Positions 13,357 through 24,889 of a stretch of DNA of 64,000 nucleotides are shown piece after piece. Made by a program: the position numbers and the translations under genes. The stretch is taken from the NCBI GenBank assembly GCA_947846985.1, contig CANTUZ010000008.1:39450817-39514816 (forward strand), written 5' to 3'. Position 1 is the first letter of the stretch. Every line of letters begins with the position of its first letter. The notes beneath the pieces are model-generated. The model saw only the letters and a program-made list of their open reading frames with translations. It made no database searches and was not told the origin of the DNA. Origin of the DNA: Fratercula arctica (Eukaryota; Chordata; Aves; Charadriiformes; Alcidae).

Positions 13357-14270
13357 AATCACAGAATCACAGGCTGGCTGAAGTTGGAAGGGACCTTCAG
13401 AGGTCGCCTGGTCCAACCCCTCTGTTGAAGCAGGACCACATAGAGCCGGTTGCCTAGGACCAGGATGGTTTTTTGAATATCTCCAAGAGTGGAGAATCCA
13501 CAACCTCTGCGAGCAACCTGTGCCAGTGGTCGGACAACCTCACAGTGAGAAAGTTCAGAGGGAACCTCCTGTGTTTCAGTTTGTGCCCGTTGCCTCTGGT
13601 CCTGTCCCTGGGCACCACTGAGAAGAGCCTGGGTCTGTGCGCTTTGCACCCTCCCTGCAGGTATTTATACACATTGATAAGATCCCCCTGCGTCTTCTCG
13701 TCTCTAAATAGTCCCAGTTCTCTCAGCCTTTCATCATAGGAGGAGTCCCTTCGTCATCTTTGCGGCCCTTTGTTGAACTCTTTCCAGTAATTCCATACCT
13801 CTCTTGTATTGAGGATCCCAGAACTGGACCCAGCACTCCAGGGGTGGCTTCACCAGTGCTGAGCAGGGGAAGGATCACCTCCCTCGTCCTGCTGGAAACA
13901 ATCCTCCTAATGCAGCCCCAGATACTGTTCACCATCTTTGGCTCAAGGCCACGTTTCTGGCTCATGTTCAACTTGGTGTCCACCAAGACCCCCAGGTCTT
14001 TTTCTGCAGAACTGCTTTCTATCTGCATTTCATGGTGCCTGGGGCTGTTCCTCCCCAGGTGTAGGACTTTGCACTTCTCCGTGTTGAACTTCGCCAGGTT
14101 CCGGTCGGCCCATTTCTCCGGCTTGCTGAGGTCCCTCTGGATGAGAGCACAACCCTCTGGCGTATCAGCTTCTCATTCCAGCTTGGTGCCACCTGCAAAT
14201 TTGGTGGGGGTACACGCTGCCCCACCATTCAGATCATTAACAAAGACGTCGGACAGAACTGACCCCTAAA
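13357..14270 (-). mobile_element. Long CR1 LINE 3' fragment with ORF2 remnant
   Basis: About 0.9 kb of CR1 lies in reverse orientation. The 3' tail (AATCACAGAATCACAGG) is at the low-coordinate end, followed by the 3' UTR words CCTGTGCCAGTGGTCGG and GGTCCTGTCCCTGGGCACC. Next comes the end of ORF2, up to the 5' truncation near 14270. It is the longest copy in the window. Confidence 0.93.
13723..14028 (-). pseudogene. CR1 ORF2 C-terminal remnant
   Basis: On the reverse strand an open stretch contains SAEKDLGVLVDTKLNMS and IWGCIRRIVSSRTREVILPL, which match the conserved segment downstream of the reverse transcriptase domain in CR1 ORF2 proteins. It then decays where intact elements continue toward the stop codon. 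Only the C-terminal part remains and the catalytic domain is absent, so it cannot make an active enzyme. Further CR1 coding homology upstream (14030-14260) is in other frames because of indels. Confidence 0.8.
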
Positions 14271-14514
14271 ATGGAAGTGCGGTCTGAGCCAGGAAAGTCC
14301 ATGGGGGCCGGGACCTTTGGGGCTGGAGATGCCCTGCGTGTCCCATCGAGCCCGGCGGTGGGGCAGCCCCGCTCTGCGAGGGGGAGCCGGGGGGTGCCAC
14401 CACCCGGGCGGGGACAGCGGGGACACAGCGGGCACCAGCTCCATCCAGCAGTCAAACGCTTCCCCCTAGCGATACAAGAGCGCAAGAGCCTCCCCGAGGT
14501 GGAACTGCAGCAGT

Positions 14515-15030
14515 CGCAGAATCACAGAACGGTTTGGGTTGGAAGGGAGCTTAAAGATCACCTAGTTCCACCCCCCTGCCCTGGGCAGGGACACCTCCCA
14601 CCAGACCAGGTTGCTCAAAGCCCCGTCCAACCTGGCCTTGAACCCCTCCAGGGATGGGGCAGCCACAGCTTCTCTGGGCAACCTGTTCCAGCGTCTCACC
14701 ACCCTCACAGCAAAGAATTTCTTCCTGATATCCAATCTAAATCTCCCCTCTTTCAGTTTAAAACCGTTACCCCTCGTCCTATCACTCCACTCCCTGATCA
14801 AGAGCCCCTCCCCATCTCTTCTGTAGCCCCCTTCAGGTACTGGAAGGGGCTATAAGGTCTCCTCGGAGCCTTCTCTTCTCCAGGCTGAACACCCCCAGCT
14901 CTCTCAGCCTGTCCTCACAGCAGAGGTGCTCCAGCCCTCTCATCATCTTTGTGGCCCTCCACTGGACCAGCTCCAACAGGTCCATGTCCTTCTTGTGCTG
15001 AGGACTCCAGAGCTATGGCTGCATAGGGCA
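14515..15030 (-). mobile_element. CR1 LINE 3'-end fragment
   Basis: A second CR1 lies in the same orientation just beyond the 13357 copy. Its tail (GCAGAATCACAGAACGG) starts at 14515, followed by GGGTTGGAAGGGAGC, the AAGAATTTCTTCCTGATATCC block, CCTCTCATCATCTTTGTGGCC, and a 5' truncation near CTATGGCTGCAT. A GC-rich spacer of about 245 bp separates it from the neighbouring copy. Confidence 0.92.
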
Positions 15031-17554
15031 TGGAGGTGTTTGGGTTTTTTGCCCTCAGGCTTTACAAATCAGGCTCTGTAAATGCAAATAACCCTTCTGC
15101 CGCCCAGCTTCGTGCTGCTGAGAGATCCAGCAGGTGCTTGAAGTGAAAAAGTCCACTTTCTGAGGAGGATTTGGTTGGGTGGTTCATCTGTTCACCGTTC
15201 GTGGGTGATCACTTGCGGAGAGGCAGCCAGCCCCACGTAACAGCCTCCTGCAGCGCTGACGGCGGGGACAGGTACATGCCCAGACGCGGGCACAGACCCC
15301 ATGGCCTCAGTTGAGGCTCACCCCCTCATCATCTGCCGGTGGGTGACCACTGCTCCCACACCCACGGGGACCTTACGGGTGCAGTGGGTTCAGTCCCTCC
15401 CTCCCCTTGACTGCAGAAGAATAAGCAGGAGCAACGCAAGGAGCTGGGAAGCTTGAGAGGTCGCTGGCTTCTCCAGGGCACTGCGGAGACCAATGCCAAG
15501 CACACATGGCGTAGCCCACCTGGCTGGCTCTTCGTTCCCTAGGGACAACCAAGGTAGGATGGGGACTGATGGGGATGGGACAGCTTCACAGCAGCAAAAA
15601 ATGTGCAAATACCAAGGGGAAAAGGCAACCCCGGTTGGGCGAAAGGTGGATGCAGCTGCTGGCTACGGGAAAGGCTGTCAGCTGGGAGGAGGAGGAACAG
15701 ACAAAGGTAAATGAGATTGATTGGGTGCTCTGGGTGCTGCCAGCATGGTCACTTGCTCCGAGGGGACAGGACAGCTCACCTCTCTTCCCCTCCACAGCAC
15801 GTGTGGGTCCTTCTCTGCTCTTCACTGCTCAAATCCTTGCTGATTTACACCGTAGCTGTGGCTTTCCCGCACCAGGGAGCCCCACAGGCCAATTCCTCTT
15901 CGGGTACAAAAGCTGCTGCCTCTCTCAGCGGCAAAGAAAACTCCCCATGGGTCATCTCACATCACTTTGCTTTTCTATCCTGCACAGCAGCATTTTGGTT
16001 TTACCTTCCGAACACCTGAATAAAAGCATCCTGGAGCCAAACTGCACATTAAACATGGAGAGCACGGAAACGCACGCTTCCCGAGGCGACGGTGTAGGCT
16101 CAGATTAGACTTGAAATCTGATGGGAAGGGAAGGGGCAGCGTTTTGCCACAGCCCCTAGACCTGTCAGGTGTGAGGGGGCCTCCAAAATCCAAAAGAAAG
16201 GCTTGTCTCTGGGCCATCACCAGGTGGCCCTCGAAAACAGCTTTTGCCAGTCTTGCTGAACCTTCCCCAGCCGGTTAAATGAGATTGCTTGTATTTTATG
16301 GGCTGTGGTTGTCTGAAAAGCGGGACGGACGCCAACACCATCCGCAGGCAGCCCTCCTCACCAACATCTCTGGGATGTCCTTTGTGGCCCTGACCCCCTT
16401 GGACTGGTTTTGGCTCCACTCCCGAGCAGTGCAGGGGGATGCTTCTGTGCCACGGGGTATTTGTTTGGTACCAAACAGGCCTCCTTCGCGGCGCCGTGCG
16501 GGGGACAGCAAGGTGCCAGCCCTGCCACTGTCACACAGGTGCCCAGCGCTGACATCTGCGGGGCAACCGGAGAGCATCCCGATGGAGAACTCAGGCAAAG
16601 GAGGCATTTGTTGCAAGGAAGGCATGTATTGATTGGAAGGAAGGCAAGCCCTTCGCGTGCCAGTACGCACAGGGCGCTGCCACCCAAGCGTGCACCCCAG
16701 GGGCCGTCACCCTCCTTAGGAAGTAATTCAGTGCTATGGGAAAAACCATAGGAAAACATGCAGTTAAAGGAGTTTGCCTGGGGGCAGGTTATCCATACAA
16801 GACCGTGTATTTTAGATGATCCCCAGGAAGGGAAAAGCAGATAACAAATGCCACATGCTGGCAGTGGCTGCTTTGCAGCCAGACTGCGCACTGACCCAGG
16901 TGCAGCTGGAGCCTGAGCCCGGGGCAAGGATGGTTTGGTGGCCCAGCACTGCTCCAGGATGGAGGTGATCCAGATTAATCTCTGCCGCAAAGACCCCCTG
17001 CGTCAGCCTGGGCTTCATCTTTCTGTGTCGAAGGTGGAGACGCTTCCTCATTCACCTGGCAGCAGGTCCCTTGCCTGGCACCAGGGCGATGATGTGCTGG
17101 CTATCCAGGATGCCTTAAGAAATTCCTGCCCCAGCTCTTAATCCACTTCTCCAGCCAGCTAGAGGAACTTAGGTTAGTAAATATAAAAGGCCAAAAGAGG
17201 GCAGCTTTTAGCTCAGATTCCTTCCCCAGCCCAGCAAATGTAGGTACCGCCGGAGCAGAAATGTGCAGCCAGGACCAGGACACCACAGCGCCAGCCCTTG
17301 GCAAGCACAGCTCTGAGCCACAGGGTTTCTCCCAGCCTCTGGCTACCGAATCTCACAAGCATCAGCATGGACCTCCCACGGTTTGACCACAAAGCCCCAA
17401 ACCAGACTCCTTCCCAGGTCACGTTCCCCCATGGTGACCTTCCCAAGGTTGACCCGTTCTTCGTGCTCGTCTCCCACCATGCTGTCCCTCCTTCCCTGGG
17501 GAGAGCATCCCTCCTGCGAGAAATTGCCTGGCAGCCGATAAGCATCACGCGGGC

Positions 17555-17700
17555 TGTAATTCCATCCCGGTGATGTGAACACGCGACTCCAGCCCCATTT
17601 CTACACTTCATTACATGGCCTGAACCCCACTTAATTAAATTCCAGCTCATTGCATCAAGCTGCCTCTTGGATTAGCAGGCGGGTAATGTTTGGTGCGATG
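17555..17700. promoter_or_regulatory. Candidate regulatory element (AT-rich island)
   Basis: It contains CTGTAATTCC, CATTACATGG, CACTTAATTAAATTCC and TTGGATTAGC within about 145 bp. The paired homeodomain-type cores stand out from the flanking GC-rich sequence. Evidence is by composition only. Confidence 0.22.
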
Positions 17701-18245
17701 TGAAACCGCATCGGCAGGGTGTCAGTGTCCCTTCACCACTGTGCCAGGAAGATGCTGAGCACAGCGGTAATTCCCCAGGCTCCAGAGGCTTGGGGACATC
17801 TTGCCATGGCAGAGGCAATAATCAATGCTGCAATTACACCTCTGCCACCTCTGGAAGGAAGCCAGCAAGGAACGGGCATGATTGCCCAGGATGCAGCCTT
17901 CAGACTGAGGTGTCCTCTCCCCCGGGGATGCTCCCTGTCCCCTGCCAGCCCTGGACTCGCCTCATCCTTCCAGACTTCAGGCTTTTGATTTATTTAAGCT
18001 GTTGGTACAGGGGGAATTTGGGGCTGGCTGGAGGGGAAGTCTGGCGTGCATTAGTCAGGTGTGGATTAGTAGCTGAGGTCTGACCTCCTACATGATCCCG
18101 GTGCATTTTTTTTTTTTTTTTCTTTTCTCTAAATCAGGCCCCAGCTGACTAAAATAGCTGTAAACAACTGTACACCAGCTAAACACAGGTAAATCAGCTC
18201 AGAGCAGGATTTTCCCCTCTGGCCACAAAGCAGCTCCTCTAAGGG

Positions 18246-18248
18246 AAA

Positions 18249-18299
<51 letters not shown>

Positions 18300-18302
18300 A
18301 AT
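18246..18302. repeat. (AAAT)n microsatellite
   Basis: About 14 uninterrupted AAAT units follow GGG and end at AATAGAAGG. It is probably length-variable. Confidence 0.97.
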
Positions 18303-21300
18303 AGAAGGCCAAGCAGCAAATAAAGTGCTCTGACATTTGGGGGGGCTAAGCAGAAATCACCCGAGGAGGTAACTTGAGATGCTGGTGTGCTGCTGGCGAG
18401 CACTGGGTGATTCATGAGCCCTAAATCTCCACCAGCCCTGCGTTTTCACTCTCGTTGCCGTGCTTGTAGCTCTGTAGGCTCCAAGATTTACTGCCCTGCG
18501 AGTGGGTGCTGGGAAATTGAGGGTTTTTCTAAGCCTCCTGCTTATCACTGGCAGCAAGGCTAATCCACTTTGCTTTTTTTTTTTTTTCCCCCCCCTTCTT
18601 GAGCCAGAGTGTCACAGAAAAATTATAGGCAAAATCTGCAGCTCTGAATCCTTCCCCAGGCAAAAATAACGTGCAGCTTTGGGCAGGAATTATGCCGGAG
18701 TAGGGAGTGGCTGAGACCGAGCATTATTCGGGACAGGAATGAGGGAGGGATGTGTGACCATGTGTCTGCAGATAAACCTGAACCGTGCTATACATCATCC
18801 CTGTGTGTGCTTAACCTTCCTGGATTCAGCATCCTTCCTCCTGTGTGGAAGTGTTTCAGCCTTCCTTTGAGCGTCCGGGCTGCCACATTATCAGGCAGTT
18901 AAAAAAGAGGCCTTCAAGGCCCAGTTTTCCTCCCCACCCACACTGATCGGTCGCGGGGGCGTTCAGTCTGTGCTCCAGCATAGGACACCCTGCCAGGGAC
19001 CGGTCCGGGTGGGTGCAGGTACTTCTTCCCCCTCAATTTTCACTTGGCTGCATCGTACTTTGTATCCCAAACGAATGCGGTGTCCTGGGGGAATGAAACC
19101 AGTGGGGGTTTCAGTCTCCTCTCCTCTGGCCCAGGAGGCTTGTCAGCACAAAAGAAGTCGTTCAGAGCAATTTTTTTACCCAGCTGGAAGCCAGGGAGGG
19201 GTGAGGGGTTATTCCCCTCCAGGCACTGTTTGTCCAAAGGGCGTTGGGGGTCTGGTATCATGGCTCATCCAGGTGGGAGGAGAGGGTTGCTCCTCCCTTG
19301 CCTTCAGCCCAGGAGACATCTCATCCATACCTACATGTGTCCTTGGCAAAGAAGAGATGAGGGGATGGAGCAGCTGTTCCCAACTAACATCTCGTTTCCT
19401 CTGGGGTCCCCATGGGTGACGGCCCCAACTCCGGCTTGGGCTTCCCCGGGGCTTTCTTCCCCTCCTGCAAGAAGGGGCAGCTCTGGTTCCCCCAGCAGAC
19501 GCAGCCCCAGGGGCCAGGAGGCGCTCAGGGGTGAAGGACCAGGGAAGTACCCCTGCCAACAACGTCCCTGTCACCTTCTGAGGGCAGCGGGCAATTTGGG
19601 TGCATGGAGTCCCAGGTGCAGTAGATAAACCCTAAGGCTGCTGAAACCTCAACCCCTAAAATGCTCAGAGGAGGACTTCACTTTCCTCACCCAGGATTTT
19701 ATTCCGAGCATCCACGTAGTGGGTTAGGAAGCAGCCAAACCAAACCAGCGATGTTACGGGAGAAATGGAAGCGCTGTTTGGCTTGACCCGGTGTGAGACA
19801 GCCCCGCGTCCCCTCCCGGTGTCCCCAGCGGCAGCAGTGGCACCCAGCACTTGCCATGAGAAAAATGACATTTGTCATCCCAGTATATCATGGGAACAAA
19901 GGCAGAGAGCTCGCCACTTTTGTCTCTGCCTGCTCAAGTCCTTCCTGACGAATTTTATGGATTGGGGGCAGAGTTCCGGGCAGAGTTAGGGCTGCGATGC
20001 GAGCATAGCAGAAAAAAAGTGAATTTTTTGGTGAAAATCCCAGTCTAACCCACCAGAAAACCCTCGTGTTCACCTTGCTTTAACCTGCAAGGCTGTACTT
20101 GCTCTGTGTGAGTTTGCAGAGGACATTTCCAGGCAGTTTCACACTGAGGAGATTTCCTCTTTATCCAGCAAAAATCGGTAAACTGTGGCATTCTGCCCCA
20201 GGATGCTGAGAAGGCTAAAAGCTTGTAAAGCTTCATAGTGGGTATGTATGAATTCATGGAGGTAAGAAAACGCCAAAAATTGTAATACACACCCTGTCCT
20301 GGTCTTGTGCTCCTCCAACTGCCTCCTCTCCTGGCTTCTTACAGGGACACGATGCTGGGCTAGATGGATTTTGTGCTGCCTTGGTAAGGCTGTTTTCACA
20401 TCAACTCCTCTGGAGGAAGACTTTGTTCTTCCTCGGTTTGTGGCTTTTTAGCATTTCCTGGGGATGAGGCTGTAAAGTCGTCTGTAAGCTGGTCCTTGAA
20501 GGACTTTGCTTGGCCTGAGGAGGCATCTGAGGTCATGAAATGGAGCTGAGCTGCTGCTGTGCTGCAGATGAAGGGATTATTTCTCGCTCCTGCATTAGGA
20601 GCTCTGTGGATTCAGTCATTCCTCCACGATGATGCTTTTATCCACCTCTCCATCCCTTCCTCCGTCCCTCTCTCTATGCATCCACCCCGGAGCTCCTGGA
20701 GACATCTCAGGAGTGTGCTCCTCTGATCCATAAGACCTCCTTGGCCCCAAGAGCCTGCTCAAATGGGCCGGAGCCAGCAGGGATGGAGGACCCCGCTCCG
20801 TGGGACACAGACCCTCCCTGCACAGGGTTGAGCTCGGGTGGGTGAGACAAAGCCCCAGGTGAGGCCGTCTCCAGAAACCACTCCAGAAACTGGTAGCAGA
20901 GGTGTGAGTTGAGCGTTTAAAGAGATAATCTCCTGTGAAATATTCAGTACCTGCCTCTCTTTATTTCCCAGTGCCCCTTTGCTCTCCCCCATTAACCCTT
21001 TCAATGGGGATACCTGGCCGTATCCTGCCGCTTCTGCAGCCCCGCAGGATAAAGCACAGCCTTTCCCGGGAGGAAGGAGGCCCATTAAATCCGTGATGCT
21101 CGTTTCCCTCAGAGTTAATATCCCAAAGGCTCCTATGGGACTCGTAAGCTATTCAGCCCTTAATGATCCTGCATTACCTGGCATCATTATCCAGTGAGTG
21201 GGCCGGAAAGGAAGAGAGGGGATGAAGGCAGGAAGGAGAGTGGCACAAGACAAGGATGCTGACCACGAGAGGTGCAGGTACACTGTCCCCAAAAAGCCTC

Positions 21301-21584
21301 CCCAAGGGCTTTCCCCACACTGTCAGGGCTCCCAAAAAGGGATGAGACTTTCCTACACTGTATTAACCAGCGCTGCCTCTCCTGGCTCGTGCGGGCCCCG
21401 GAAAGCTGCCACTCGGGCAGAGCTCATCCACGAAACCCTGGCAGAAGAGGGAAGCAGCCTCCCGAAGCCGGCTGGAGACGCCGGTCCCGTGCCTTGTCCC
21501 ACCATCAGCTATTCGAGAGGTGGCTGCCACAGTTCTGGCTCTCACGGCAGCCTTCTGGCTGTTCATCCCGCACCCCGGGCATTA

Positions 21585-21690
21585 GTCACGGGGATGCTAT
21601 TAATTAGCCTCAGCGATCCCCAAGAACAGGGGCAGCCCTAATTACAGCCCTCGCCTGTTAACTTTGTTTGGGCTGATGTCTCTGCTTTTA
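21585..21690. promoter_or_regulatory. Candidate regulatory element (TAAT/SOX motifs)
   Basis: It contains GCTATTAATTAGCC (a near-palindromic homeodomain site), CCCTAATTACAGC and CTTTAATGC; a SOX-like AACAAAAG follows just beyond the interval at about 21698. The island is short and contrasts with GC-rich flanks. Evidence is by motif only. Confidence 0.25.
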
Positions 21691-22035
21691 ATGCAGAAAC
21701 AAAAGGGAGCAGACTAAGGTAAGTGATGCTATTATGAAGGAAGGGGCAGGGGAAGGAGAGAGGAGCCTGCACGCTCCAGCAGTTGGGATGCTCTCCGCAA
21801 ACCAATTTCCCTCCCTGCAAGTCACCAGATTTGCCAGAAACCGCCGGTAAAAGCTGCTGCTCCAAGGTTTCGCTTTGCCTGGGTGATAAAGGGCTAATTG
21901 GATTGCAGATTTAAAGTCACTATTATGGATAATCCATGAGTGGGCTGCGGAAGCGCGGGAATCATCCCTCTGTTGTCTCTGGGCAGGGAGCTGGCAGACG
22001 GATGTGTGCGGGCTCTGGCCCTTTTTGTATCACCA

Positions 22036-22076
22036 AAAAAAAAAAAAAAAAAATTTAAAAAAAAAAAAGAAAAAGA
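22036..22076. repeat. A-rich low-complexity tract
   Basis: Two A runs (about 21 and 12) are separated by TTT and followed by GAAAAAG. No mobile element is seen next to it. Confidence 0.9.
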
Positions 22077-22384
22077 CACTTTGAAGCGCAAGATGAGCTG
22101 GGGGAAGGGAGATGGGATGGGGGGTGCTGGGAAGAAATAATTGCCATGTCTGAAAACAGTTACTATGGCAGCAACAGTCTTCTTGCTGCTGGAGCGAAAT
22201 GTTGGGGACCAGCTAGTGGTGCCTTTGTCAGATACTCGCAGACACACATTTAGATGCTAATGCTGGCTTTAACCTTGGCTGCTTAACCTTCATGTGATGG
22301 AAAGGGAGGGGAGAAAAAGCAGAAGAGGCGGGGGGAGGCTCATGGAAAAGGTGGGTTTCCTCTCCCTAAATTTGCCACCAAATG

Positions 22385-22560
22385 GACTTGGCAGACTCCT
22401 CTCAGCTGCGATTAACGCTGTTATTTCTGCGCTTAATATTCAGCGGAGATCTTATCAGCTTATTTATGGATAGCTGGCATTAGCTGCAGCATAATTCACC
22501 ACTGCAACGCTCCTGTTTATCTCCATCCCCTGGGATCATCTGATATAAGGCTGTTTTTTA
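22385..22560. promoter_or_regulatory. Candidate distal enhancer (GATA/TAAT cluster)
   Basis: An AT-rich island contains GATTAACG, CTTAATATTC, ATCTTATCAGC, ATGGATAGC, CATAATTCACC and ATCTGATATAAGG: several GATA-type and homeodomain-type cores. It is about 2.7 kb upstream of the ARL4C ATG. Function is inferred from composition only. Confidence 0.3.
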
Positions 22561-24243
22561 GAACATCCCCAAGGTTTGATCATCCCTTCTATCTGATCTC
22601 GCCGTTATTTATAACTCGCAATCAACGCTGGGGTGGAAAAAGGAGGGGTGCAGAGGAGGGAAGTCTCTCCTTTGGACTTTGGCTGTTGGGGGAAAAGACA
22701 TTTCGGGGGCCTATTTAGAAAAGGCAGCCTTTCGACTTGAGGCTCAAAGTTGTCGTCAGCAGCGGGGATGAAAGAGGAGGGAGGGAGAGGGTTAGCCGTG
22801 ATGGAGGGGAGAGGAGGAATTCCCTGGGGAATACTGCCTGGCCACAACACGGAGGGCTGAAATGGCATCTCCTGCGCTGGACCCGGCACTCCTGGATCTG
22901 AGCATGAGCTCACGGCCCGAAGGTGAATGCCTAAAACACAAACCTATCGCACACAGATTAGCCGCTAACTCTGGGGACAGCCCAGGTTGCGCTTGCCTTG
23001 GGATTATCCTTCGCAGCAGGGTTTAAGAAAGCTTTTGCTGGAGCAATTCAGGCAGAAGAGATGAGAGCGGTGCCGGATCTGCTGGTGACACCGCTCCCTG
23101 ATATGACCCTATTCTTCTATTTCTGGCATTTTTTTTCTTTAATGCTCCGGCTCCCAGAATCAGGTGATTGCTCACAGCTTTCTCCACTTGCCCTCGGAAG
23201 CTCATTACTTTTATGTGGGCACAGAGAAAAGCCTGAACTCACACCAGCTCGAAGGCCGGCTGATCAGGACAACCCCCGGTGCACAAAACATTTTCATTTT
23301 CCAGCCCATGCGATGCCTGTGCCTTGCTTTTTGAACGGCTGTGCAGAGCGCGGAGACGATGCCACCTCACGCGTCCCGAGGAGCGTTTCTCCCAGCCGCA
23401 CGCTGGGGCTGGGGGGACGGAGCTCCCTGCACTTTTCATGCTGTCACCACATGGTGATTTCTAATCAAAACTGCGCCCAGTGTCACCTCCAGAGACCGTC
23501 ACAGCAAGCTACCTGTATTTTTAACGATAGCATGTGTTAGCAGGTAGTCTTATCTTCATGCAAAGCTGCAGCACACATCCCCGGGATGAAATATGAGTAT
23601 GAGAAATGATCCCACTCCAGCCTGACAATCCTCACTGCATGCTGCGCAGTGAAAGCATCTTAAATTAAAAGCAGTATCTGTCTTCTGCAGTACACTTCTT
23701 TCTCCAGGGCTTTCTAGTTAAGCTGTCAGATACAGTTGATATTTATTTTACAAATGCTGTAAAATAGGGGATGGGTAATATTGTCGGAACAACCCTGCTG
23801 CTGGTCTTTGGCTCAGGAGCAATATCAGAAATCAATGCAATGGCAAAGAGCGGGACAGGCCTTCCTCAGAGCATGCAGCGGAGGTGGCTTCCCTGTCCCC
23901 ACGCTGGCCTGGAAGGGGCTTCAGGGAGGAGTAGTTGGGCTAGCAGCTACATGGCTTGGGGCACTGAGCTGTGCTGGGCCCTGGGGCGGCTGGCTGGCCG
24001 TAAGGACCCCAGGGGCTTTAACATGGTTTGAAAGTACTAACATCGTTTATGAAGTATGAGATACAAAAAGCATTAACAGCAGTGATAAACACTAGTGTCC
24101 GTCCTCCCCAGGTTCAGCGCAGGTGAGGTTTTCCCCTCTCAACATCTCTCTGCTTTGGGAGACTGTGACAGCCCCGGGAGGATGCAGATGCTCCATGTCC
24201 CAGCACCACGCTGGGGGGTGGTGGTGACTCCCCAGCTTGCGGC

Positions 24244-24698
24244 ATCCCATCGCATCGCTCTCCCACTTTCTGGGCTCAGCTCGTTACCGGTGCTCCCCGG
24301 CTCACGGGATCCCATCGCATCGCTCTCCCACTTTCTGGGCTCAGCTCGTTACCGCTGCTCCCCAGCTCGTGGGATCCCATCGCATCGCTCTTCCACAGTC
24401 TGGGCTCAGCTCGTTACCGGTGCTCCCCGGCTCACGGGATCCCATCGCATCGCTCTCCCACATTCTGGGCTCAGCTCGTTACCGCTGCTCCCCAGCTCGC
24501 GGGATCCCATCGCATCGCTCTCCCACATTCTGGGCTCAGCTCGTTACCGCTGCTCCCCAGCTCGCGGGATCCCATCGCATCGCTCTTCCACAGTCTGGGC
24601 TCAGCTCGTTACCAGTGCTCCCCAGCTCGCGGGATCCCATTGCATCGCTCTCACACTTTCTGGGCTTGGCCATCCCCGCAGAGCTGAGCCTGAACCAC
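24244..24698. repeat. Minisatellite, seven 65-bp units
   Basis: The landmark ATCCCATCGCATCGCTCT recurs at 24244, 24309, 24374, 24439, 24504, 24569 and 24634 (the last with one change), always 65 bp apart. The last unit decays after the word TGGGCTTGG near 24666. Units differ at diagnostic positions: CCCACTTTC, CCCACATTC or TTCCACAGTC in the first half, and CCGGCTCAC versus CCAGCTCGC at the end. Units 2-3 and 5-6 pair up, hinting at a three-unit higher-order pattern. Because 65 is not a multiple of three, overlapping open frames with repeated peptide words arise in several frames; I treat them as non-coding. The array ends about 540 bp upstream of the ARL4C ATG. Confidence 0.95.
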
Positions 24699-24799
24699 TT
24701 TTGCAACCCCCCCCAGTTCCCTCAGCCGGGGATTATACATGGTGCAGCAGAAGGTCCCTCCTTGTGTTTCTGCGCAGCGAATGATGCCTTGGCTTGGTA

Positions 24800-24809
24800 C
24801 TATTTTTAG
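24800..24809 (+). promoter_or_regulatory. MEF2-type motif upstream of ARL4C
   Basis: CTATTTTTAG matches the MEF2 consensus YTAWWWWTAR exactly. It sits at the junction between the upstream minisatellite block and the CpG island, about 430 bp before the ARL4C ATG. It could also be read as a weak TATA-like element. Functional use is not shown by the sequence. Confidence 0.35.
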
Positions 24810-24889
24810 GTGGGTTTTATGATTTCTGCGGTCGGTGACGACGAAAAGCCCAGGGATAACCAAGCTTTAACCACAGGCGGGTGCAGGGA

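Larger units (their letters stand above)
15031..24243. other. Intergenic, CR1-free flank upstream of ARL4C
   Basis: About 9 kb without visible CR1. It holds the (AAAT)n array, a T run at 18104-18121, the A-rich tract at 22036, an octamer ATGCAAAT at 15082-15089, and several AT-rich motif-dense islands listed separately. No gene seen. Confidence 0.65.

Noticed and set aside
24095..24809. Open frames of 229 and 190 codons with repeated peptide words, suggesting a repeat protein
   Set aside because: They arise from the 65-bp minisatellite. Since 65 is not divisible by three, the same words appear in shifted frames, which argues against selection for protein.
24800..24809. CTATTTTTAG as the ARL4C TATA box
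   Set aside because: It is over 400 bp from the start codon and separated from it by a strong CpG island. A dispersed TATA-less start is more likely, so it is listed only as a MEF2-type motif.
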